From JBCBKZ01 sp039026975 (GTDB taxonomy: Bacteria > Bacteroidota > Bacteroidia > J057): 6,001 nt of DNA. This document shows, one piece after another, positions 1 to 5,380 of the stretch. Location of the stretch: positions 1 to 6,001 of the forward strand of contig JBCCLI010000403.1 in the NCBI GenBank assembly GCA_039026975.1, written 5' to 3'. Positions within the stretch are counted from its first letter, which is position 1, and each line of letters begins with the position of its first letter. Both the position numbers and the translations under genes were made by a program. Under the pieces are notes generated by a model that made no database searches, had not been told where the DNA came from, and saw only the letters and a program-made list of their open reading frames with translations.

Positions 1-1297
1 AGCCCGCAGGAACGGCTCTCTCATCCATATAAGTTGTGTAGTATCCTTGTCCATCTTGCTGAAGGTAAGTAGGATAGTAAGTGGATTTAGGACTGGAAAG
101 TATCTCAGAGACAGGACGTAACTCCCTTGCAGTTCCCGGGACTCCAGTAGCATGCCCTACTTGAGCCCTCCCCTTTAGGGAGTTTTCCTCATCCACAAAG
201 CCCCAGATAGCTTCTGACAGGTCTCTAGCTGTAGAGTTTTTTTGAAATTTTTGAATCAGTTCTGCAGCTGAATGCTCATAAGTAATCTTGTAGAGATAGG
301 ATAAGCCTATGTCTTTGATGGGGCCTTTTAGTTCTTTCTGGGAAGACTTATTTAACCTGAAAAATACAGGTATTTCTTCGTAGTTATATAGTTTTTCTTT
401 CCAGTATTTCCAGTCATCTGACTGGTTATTTTGGTTGTCCATGTCAAAATAAGCAGCCCTGAAGTTATCAAAGATATCTTCCTTCACCTCATAGGTTTCA
501 TTTTCTGGTTTCCAAAAGAAAATGAACTCATATACTTTTCCTCTGTTCTTGGGCGTCTTTTTCTTTCCATCTCCCCTATCAAACTCTTCCCTGTAGCCTG
601 GCTGGCCAGTAAATACTAACCTACCTCCTTTATCACTATCCTCATCCCTAACGTGAAGCGTAGGGAGATTAGGTTTAGGGGAGGGAGTGACTCTTATATC
701 CAGTCCTTCCCCTGATTGTAGATAGGCATCATATTTATATTTAGCAGATTTCTGGGATTTCTTGAGGCCCATTTTTTTTTCTCCTTGACCCTTTAGAAAA
801 AAATCTCTTATTTTTTCTTGAACCTCATCACGCTCGCTGATGTCTCTTTGATGAATTCTGCCCGGATTGCCACAATCCTTAATGAAAAATTTCCCGCTTG
901 ATTTATCTTTATACAGAAATCCACCTCTGACCTCAGCAGAAATTTCCTGCATATTATAAAGTTTCTCATTTTGGAAATCTCTCACCGCCAGGGTACGAGG
1001 TGTGATGTTTTGAAGTTTGGAGAATGTCATGATCTCCATTACATTCCTGAGCATCCCTCTTAAGGAAGAACCAGGAATAAAAAATGTCCCATGCTCATCC
1101 TGACAGAACAAGGCACTATTTCCTTGCTTCTTTTTGGGATCACTCACAAAAAGAGGACTCTTTGCCTTGAGGGTCAGGGTTATTTCTCCTGATTTCCCAT
1201 CAGAAAAAGGAATATCATGACTAATGAAATCTGCCCAGTAAGGGCTTACCACGACCTCATTTAGCGGAATAAAGTTATAGGGTACTGTGATTGGCAT
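1..1297 (-). CDS. TIGR03986-family type III CRISPR RAMP protein (N-terminal 432 residues; 3' end beyond the left edge)
   Basis: The frame is open from ATG 1297 to the window edge with no stop. My translation begins MPITVPYNFIPLNEVVVSPY. Recognisable elements are SPYWADFISHDIPFSDGKSG (18-37), a first strand EITLTLKAKSPLFV (38-51), the RAMP loop FFIPGSSLRGMLRNVMEIM (72-90), GRLVFTGQPG (225-234), VYEFIFF (255-261), VFFRLN (311-316), IGLSYLYKITYE (330-341), SLKGRAQVGHA (373-383) and YYPTYLQQ (407-414). The YNFxPLN and SHDIPFxDGxSG opening is what I remember of TIGR03986-family RAMPs, large Cas7-group proteins with an insertion after the first loop. In III-D variants a 'Cas7-insertion' subunit caps the far end of the backbone; this gene is a good candidate for that role. 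The charged stretch about 93-220 would be the insertion. The Csm3 catalytic Asp position appears to be Ser61, so no cleavage is predicted. The ATG is fixed by a 1-nt overlap with the preceding stop. The C-terminal glycine-rich loop must lie outside the window. Confidence 0.85.
   Translation of the reverse strand, partial: MPITVPYNFIPLNEVVVSPYWADFISHDIPFSDGKSGEITLTLKAKSPLFVSDPKKKQGNSALFCQDEHGTFFIPGSSLRGMLRNVMEIMTFSKLQNITPRTLAVRDFQNEKLYNMQEISAEVRGGFLYKDKSSGKFFIKDCGNPGRIHQRDISERDEVQEKIRDFFLKGQGEKKMGLKKSQKSAKYKYDAYLQSGEGLDIRVTPSPKPNLPTLHVRDEDSDKGGRLVFTGQPGYREEFDRGDGKKKTPKNRGKVYEFIFFWKPENETYEVKEDIFDNFRAAYFDMDNQNNQSDDWKYWKEKLYNYEEIPVFFRLNKSSQKELKGPIKDIGLSYLYKITYEHSAAELIQKFQKNSTARDLSEAIWGFVDEENSLKGRAQVGHATGVPGTARELRPVSEILSSPKSTYYPTYLQQDGQGYYTTYMDERAVPAG
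770..788 (-). other. A9 homopolymer after an AGGAG-like sequence, in front of in-frame Met176 of the TIGR03986-type RAMP
   Basis: In the sense of the mRNA, AAGGAG is followed by nine A residues (780-772), the last of which begins an in-frame ATG (772-770, Met176). The distance from AGGAG to ATG is 8 nt, which would suit an internal translation start. An A9 run is also a classic place for polymerase or ribosome slippage. Nothing shows that either happens: the encoded GEKKMGLKK is ordinary for a charged loop, and the other genes here do not use Shine-Dalgarno sequences. Confidence 0.3.
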
Positions 1298-1299
1298 TA
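1295..1299 (-). promoter_or_regulatory. TAATG stop-start overlap (translational coupling)
   Basis: On the minus strand the TAA that ends the 135-aa gene (1299-1297) shares its last A with the ATG of the TIGR03986-type RAMP (1297-1295). No Shine-Dalgarno sequence is visible just upstream. Such overlaps usually mean that ribosomes ending the first gene restart on the second, keeping the two products in a fixed ratio. Confidence 0.75.
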
Positions 1300-1704
1300 T
1301 ACATTCGTTTTAAATCCTCCAAAAGCTACACAAACAGGCTGCATGGTTTTCATGTCGGCTAAATGATCCATAGGCTGTGTTTCAGCCCAGATCTGGTGCA
1401 ATAGAATAGGTTTACCTATGACTGATTCGTATACATGTTTATTCACATGGTAATCTGATCCTGGATCAAGATTTACCTGGCTGAAGTAGTAAACACCGTC
1501 TACATGCTTGACAGAAATGCTGATCATTTTATCAGCCTGAAAGAAGTTGGCCTCTACCACGAAGGGAAGCTTTGTGAATATGCCAGGGTCAATAGACTTC
1601 TCCTCTACGACCTCCACCTCTACAGAGTCTGAATACCAGTAGTAACCTGAATACTTCCCTGTAGGGATATCTGTAGCGTTTGTTAGTTTTTGTATGAAAT
1701 TCAT
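1297..1704 (-). CDS. Small type III CRISPR-associated protein, TIGR04423-like (function unknown)
   Basis: The preferred product is 135 aa starting MNFIQKLTNATD. Its ATG at 1704 lies 4 nt after the TAA of the Cas7-2x gene, in keeping with the other junctions. A longer reading from 1773 would overlap the upstream gene by 65 nt, and its extra residues show nothing recognisable. Visible features are GKYSGYYWYSD (16-26), LPFVVEANFF (46-55), SVKHVDGVYYFSQVNLD (64-80) and YESVIGK (92-98). The pattern of a GxYxGYxWxSD start, a PFxxEANxF strand and a xVDGxYYxxxxxLD strand recalls the small type III-associated family TIGR04423. I name it from memory and cannot run a search. It is likely a soluble beta-rich fold with no signal peptide, membrane segment or obvious nuclease motif. 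Its place between two RAMP genes matches the position of small accessory proteins (for example Csx19) in III-D loci, so it probably binds or helps assemble the effector. The stop overlaps the next start as TAATG. Confidence 0.68.
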   Translation of the reverse strand: MNFIQKLTNATDIPTGKYSGYYWYSDSVEVEVVEEKSIDPGIFTKLPFVVEANFFQADKMISISVKHVDGVYYFSQVNLDPGSDYHVNKHVYESVIGKPILLHQIWAETQPMDHLADMKTMQPVCVAFGGFKTNV

Positions 1705-1708
1705 AGGA

Positions 1709-3358
1709 TTAGACAATTTTGGTTTGGTAATCTCCGACAAATACTCCGTGGCCTTTAGCGGTATTTCCCCCAAGCGGTAGGGCTCCTTTACACAGATCTT
1801 TTATGGCTAGTTCAAAAGCCTCTTTAATCTTAGGATCCTTTAAGCCATCCTTTTCAACCATTATTTCAATGGTCAATTCATCCTTATGGCTCACCACTTT
1901 CTCATCAAATAATGCCCCTTCCTTAGCTCCACCTGTAAACCTGTCTATGGACACATGAGTGATATCTTTTTCAGTAGTATTCCCCGGTTTGAGGTAAACA
2001 TCCTGTATAATCACCTTCCCTCTGGCGCCCTCAGGCTTAGTATCTTCTTCTTTCTTTTCTTCTTTTTCTTTTTCGCGTTTAGCAAATCCAAAGAGCTGCT
2101 TTACTGCCTCATTAGATTCTCCGGTAGCTTCCTTAACAGCAATTTTCTCTGATTTTTCTCCTTCTATATCGCTTACATAGTCTCTCCATAAGGGAGAATC
2201 TTCTACGGACCAGCTCTTTACTTTTTGTATCCACTCTTCCCAGTCAGGAGAATTGGAGGCATAGTTCATTTTGGCTACCTCTACCTCCAAATCAAACTCT
2301 TGAAGGGCCTTTTCTATATCAAAGGAAAGGTTGGGTTTCTCATTCTGATTCAGCGTAAACTTGACTGTGGTTTTGGTAAGCCTGTTGTAATGATAAGCGG
2401 TTCTATGGGCTAATGCTCCCTTTACGGAAGTACCGGGTATGATATGATAGGGCTCATATGATAGTTCTCCCTTTCCCTCTTCCCATTCTATGATCTTCTC
2501 TTTTTTAGAGAAATTATCCAGCCAGTTAGCTTCATCATAGTTGTACTCCAGATCCCCTGAACCAAAGATGAAATACTTCTCTGGCGTTAGGTTTAGCTTA
2601 TAGGTAGTCCAATTCTTTTTAAGATCATCATTAAGGTCATCTTCAAATGAAGTTTTCTCCTCAGCTCCTGCAAAGTGATCATTTAAAGAAGAGGTTTTAG
2701 CCAGATAAGCATCAAAGTCAGCGGACTGTCTTAAGTCATACATTCTGGACTTTCGATTCTCAATACAAAAAGCGCCAAAGCCATTTCGGGTTCCTGCCCC
2801 AAGACGGAAGCTCTTAGACTCTATGGCCTTCATAAGTGCCTGAAAAAAGTGCTCATCTTCTTCTACTCCGCTTAACCCTATCTCAAACACAAATCTGGTT
2901 CCTTTAAATACCAGCTTCTCAGCAAATTTCCCATACTTCACGGCTACCCCTCTATCATTTATTCTCACATGATCCCTTTCTAATAACAGCTGAAAGGTCT
3001 GCTTAAGCCTATCTGCATCCTCCTGAGGAATGATACCTTCTATTACCTTTGATCCTTCCAGGTCCACCAGACATGCCGGGCTTACGGTCAATAAGCTCCC
3101 TTGTCCATCATTTTCTTTATCACTCTGATACCCAAAGAGTTTATTAATGGTCTCCTCATCCTTTAAAGAAGCTTCCAGCATATGCCTCAGCACACCGGTA
3201 ATACCTGTTCCTGGGATATAGGGAAGTCCATTAGCATCCAAGGCTACCATTCTTTCATTTTCCAATCCAGTGGTACCGGCTCCTACACCCAAAGGTGTCT
3301 GAGTCTCTATCAGGTATCTGGCTATGAACCTGTGGGTTAGTGTTGTTGATTGACTCAT
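1709..3358 (-). CDS. Tandem Cas7-Cas7 fusion RAMP protein (Cas7-2x type), type III effector backbone
   Basis: The 549-aa chain contains two complete Cas7/RAMP units. Unit 1 (about 8-205): LPYIPGTGITGVLRHMLE (45-62), LFGYQSD (74-80), a thumb-like segment (VRINDRGVAVKYGKFAEKLV, 131-150) and the glycine-rich loop LGAGTRNGFGAF (186-197). A short acidic linker (about 206-248) follows. Unit 2 (about 250-549): FIFGSGD (263-269), HIIPGTSVKGALAHR (305-319), LFGF (422-425), GKVIIQDVYL (447-456), the strongly Csm3-like HVSIDRFTGGAKEGALFDEK (468-487), and the loop LPLGGNTAKGHGVFVG (527-542). Unit 2 carries a Lys/Glu-rich insertion (about 427-442). Such double Cas7 proteins are known in III-D variants, including Synechocystis III-Dv, and form two adjacent backbone positions that bind crRNA and cut target RNA. 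Asp275 and Asp281 in unit 2 are possible catalytic acids; unit 1 has Glu35 at the Csm3 Asp position. The ATG at 3358 is 7 nt after the csx10-like stop. RAMP identity is very secure; catalytic residues are inferred. Confidence 0.87.
   Translation of the reverse strand: MSQSTTLTHRFIARYLIETQTPLGVGAGTTGLENERMVALDANGLPYIPGTGITGVLRHMLEASLKDEETINKLFGYQSDKENDGQGSLLTVSPACLVDLEGSKVIEGIIPQEDADRLKQTFQLLLERDHVRINDRGVAVKYGKFAEKLVFKGTRFVFEIGLSGVEEDEHFFQALMKAIESKSFRLGAGTRNGFGAFCIENRKSRMYDLRQSADFDAYLAKTSSLNDHFAGAEEKTSFEDDLNDDLKKNWTTYKLNLTPEKYFIFGSGDLEYNYDEANWLDNFSKKEKIIEWEEGKGELSYEPYHIIPGTSVKGALAHRTAYHYNRLTKTTVKFTLNQNEKPNLSFDIEKALQEFDLEVEVAKMNYASNSPDWEEWIQKVKSWSVEDSPLWRDYVSDIEGEKSEKIAVKEATGESNEAVKQLFGFAKREKEKEEKKEEDTKPEGARGKVIIQDVYLKPGNTTEKDITHVSIDRFTGGAKEGALFDEKVVSHKDELTIEIMVEKDGLKDPKIKEAFELAIKDLCKGALPLGGNTAKGHGVFVGDYQTKIV
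2035..2080 (-). repeat. Purine-rich low-complexity tract coding for a Lys/Glu linker
   Basis: The coding strand here is almost entirely A and G and encodes KREKEKEEKKEEDTKPE (residues about 427-443 of the Cas7-2x protein). It sits between the LFGF and GKVIIQDVYL motifs of the second Cas7 unit, inside the domain and not between the two domains. It is probably a flexible, solvent-exposed loop. The frame is intact through it. Confidence 0.7.
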
Positions 3359-3365
3359 TGAATGA

Positions 3366-4817
3366 TTATTGGTAGTATTTGGAGAGTTCCGTAGCTAATC
3401 TGATGATTCCTATTTGCCGTTGTTCTTGCTCAAGCGCATGGACAAACTGGTACAGTTTATCTACGCGCTTAGGCGTCCATATGTGTCTTGATTTTCCCTT
3501 GTAAAGGAAACCTACATCTTCCCCAAAAAGCATGGTATTTAGGGTAGTAGAGTTAGCAGTGTTTCTGCTAATGTTTCTGATTTGCCCCCATTGGCTGGAG
3601 GTTACACCTTCATACAATAAGTTGTTATCATTAATGAAAGCATTCACTTTTGCATCTACTGAAACCTGGTTGGCGCTTTTAGCCTGTAGGTAGTCCCAGA
3701 TTCGTTTATTGATTCCTTCTAAAGGCTTAGTGTCTTGAGCAGCTTTCCATCTGTCTTGTCGAACTTCATCTGCAGAAAGATTAATGGAGGGTTCATTATT
3801 ATTCAATAGAATCAAATCTGGCTTCCCTTGGTTGTTCTTAAGAAATACAGGGTTTAAGAGTACCCTTCCCATTCCCTCAGCCCTATGACTTCCTATCACG
3901 GCTGATGATTGGGCTAGGTTAAGGGAAGAGTCAGTAGCATCCACGACTAAGACAGACCCTTTTTCTATTACATATCTGTCTGCATTTCGGCTATTCCTCT
4001 TTTTATTCCAGGTAGGGTACTTGCGGGTTCGGATTTGAGAGAGTTTCCAATTAATGCTCGCATCCTTTGGCAGATGTAAGTCTTCCAATGTAGGCTCAAG
4101 GGTGTTGTTTCCCAGCTTATCATAGAAACAGAGGTTACTAGCTGCATAGATGAAGAGACGCTTTTGTTCCTCATTTTCACCCTCAGAGCTGGCATCAGAA
4201 TAAGCAACATCCTTTAGATAGTCTATCTGGATCAGTCCATACTGGGCTGAGGAAGACTTGCCAATTCTATGCTTCCCTGTAAGAGAATTTATGATGAAGT
4301 CCTCGTACTGATTATCCTCTATTTCTACCTCAAATCCCCACTGACTATCTTTAATCAAGCTGGAATACCCAAAAATTTGCTTATCCTTTGCCCTACGTTT
4401 CTCTGCATCATAAGCAGACTTCAAGCTGAATGTCTGATCCACAAACAGCTTTTCAAGCTGTTCTGTGATATACCCTCTTCTCACCTGAACGAGCTGCTCC
4501 TCCGGATCCCCAATTAAATGATAGAGGTAAATCTGGTCTTGATACCCATTACTCTTGGGATAGTACCAGGATAAAGGAGGCCTGTAAGTGATCTTGCCAT
4601 TTACTAAAGGATGCGCATCCCCAAATCTTACACATCCATTATGAAACAAGTCCAGGGTTTGTTGAGCCTGTTCCATGTCATATCTGTCCTTAGCTACTAT
4701 ACCCAGAAACTTGGCCCCTGGTATGTAGTCTAGGGACTGCTTAAACCCTTCAGTGGCTCCAGATGAACTTATCACTAGATCTGAAAGAAGTGTACATCTA
4801 AAGGTTAGCTTCTTCAT
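3366..4817 (-). CDS. csx10: Csx10-like Cas5-group RAMP protein, type III-D effector subunit
   Basis: The 483-aa protein starts LTFRCTLLSDLVISSSGATEG (residues 4-24), followed by LDYIPGAKFLGIVA (29-42). This is the opening I associate with Csx10, the Cas5-like subunit of subtype III-D. VRFGDAHPL (63-71) and a segment AEKRRAKDKQIFGYSSLI (138-155) also fit. There are two RRM-like halves, each closing with a glycine-rich loop: HRIGKSSSAQYGLIQI (183-198) and IGSHRAEGMGRVLLNP (308-323). A basic stretch RTRKYPTWNKKRNSRNADR (263-281) could contact the crRNA. The last 150 or so residues are predicted by eye to be mostly helical and contain SSQWGQIRNISR (407-418); this tail is longer than a minimal Cas5. 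Cas5-type subunits cap the complex at the crRNA 5' handle together with Cas10. The ATG at 4817 is one base after the upstream TAG. Csm4 of III-A is the main alternative, but the length and N-terminal motif favour Csx10. Confidence 0.72.
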   Translation of the reverse strand: MKKLTFRCTLLSDLVISSSGATEGFKQSLDYIPGAKFLGIVAKDRYDMEQAQQTLDLFHNGCVRFGDAHPLVNGKITYRPPLSWYYPKSNGYQDQIYLYHLIGDPEEQLVQVRRGYITEQLEKLFVDQTFSLKSAYDAEKRRAKDKQIFGYSSLIKDSQWGFEVEIEDNQYEDFIINSLTGKHRIGKSSSAQYGLIQIDYLKDVAYSDASSEGENEEQKRLFIYAASNLCFYDKLGNNTLEPTLEDLHLPKDASINWKLSQIRTRKYPTWNKKRNSRNADRYVIEKGSVLVVDATDSSLNLAQSSAVIGSHRAEGMGRVLLNPVFLKNNQGKPDLILLNNNEPSINLSADEVRQDRWKAAQDTKPLEGINKRIWDYLQAKSANQVSVDAKVNAFINDNNLLYEGVTSSQWGQIRNISRNTANSTTLNTMLFGEDVGFLYKGKSRHIWTPKRVDKLYQFVHALEQEQRQIGIIRLATELSKYYQ

Positions 4818-4818
4818 C

Positions 4819-5376
4819 CTATTTTGTTAGTTGGATTAGACATCTTCCTAAGCCTCTGTTCCTGTTAAGTCCCAGAAACTTCACCCATTTGAAACAGTGT
4901 GCTAACATGCTGTGATAGTTCTCCTTTTCAGGAAATCCATGTATTTCTCCATGCAGAAGTAGCGGAATGGACACTTCCAGTTTTCTTAGGCTTTTGTCCT
5001 TTGCCAGGCCGTCCTTTTCAATGGCAGTACTAGCCAATGTCCTGTACAAAAAGGGTTTATTGGAGGTAGTTATGGCCGAGCGAAGCTCCTGTCCCATCTC
5101 AGCATTGGTAAAGGATGTGTCCGCAAAATCATATCTATTTCTGGTTTGATCTTCTGTTCGCCCAAACACATCATCTATGAAGCTTTGGGTCACTTTAGCA
5201 GGATCTATTGCATGGATTTGAGTGGCTGCATCTCTCAAAAGCCCCTTCATAGTCCTTCCGGGTAAATAGGGGAAATTGTCATGATCCTTGATCACTGTAC
5301 TATTCAATTGGCCCTTAGGGAGGGAAGCCCCCGTATGCCAGTCTGTAAAAAACTGTATGCTGTAAGGTATGGTCAT
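4819..5376 (-). CDS. Single-domain Cas7 (Csm3-like) RAMP subunit of the type III effector
   Basis: The 185-aa protein has the RAMP layout: a first strand (SIQFFTDWHTGAS, residues 6-18), the loop PYLPGRTMKGLLRDA (36-50), a central 'thumb' segment (STAIEKDGLAKDKSLRKLEV, about 116-135), and the glycine-rich loop FLGLNRNRGLGRCLI (167-181) near the C terminus. In type III complexes such Cas7 subunits line the crRNA spacer and can cut target RNA. It is shorter than typical Csm3 (usually above 200 aa). When aligned on the VIxD...PYxPG motif, the position of the Csm3 catalytic Asp (D33 type) is Asn25, so it may not cleave. The ATG at 5376 lies 4 nt after the cas10 stop, with no Shine-Dalgarno sequence. 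The stop TAG is separated by a single base from the next ATG. Cas7 group is well supported; which backbone position it occupies is unknown. Confidence 0.85.
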   Translation of the reverse strand: MTIPYSIQFFTDWHTGASLPKGQLNSTVIKDHDNFPYLPGRTMKGLLRDAATQIHAIDPAKVTQSFIDDVFGRTEDQTRNRYDFADTSFTNAEMGQELRSAITTSNKPFLYRTLASTAIEKDGLAKDKSLRKLEVSIPLLLHGEIHGFPEKENYHSMLAHCFKWVKFLGLNRNRGLGRCLIQLTK

Positions 5377-5380
5377 GGGT

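Noticed and set aside
431..619. Short plus-strand frames (431-619, 1955-2152, 2225-2413, 4269-4517, 4967-5149).
   Set aside because: All are antisense to well-supported minus-strand genes. They have low-complexity or hydrophobic runs expected from reading the complement; for example the poly-Phe in 1955-2152 is the antisense of the Lys/Glu tract.
623..631. A perfect AAAGGAGGT on the minus strand, resembling a strong Shine-Dalgarno sequence.
   Set aside because: It encodes Lys-Gly-Gly inside the TIGR03986-type RAMP and no ATG, GTG or TTG follows at a useful distance, so it is a chance match.
1297..1773. A 158-aa start at 1773 for the small protein.
   Set aside because: It would overlap the Cas7-2x gene by 65 nt within its conserved C-terminal glycine-rich loop region. 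The internal ATG at 1704 gives a 4-nt gap like the neighbouring junctions, so 1704 is preferred.
3968..4210. An 80-aa minus-strand frame inside the Csx10-like gene.
   Set aside because: It lies entirely within a strongly supported gene in another frame and shows no motif or start signal.
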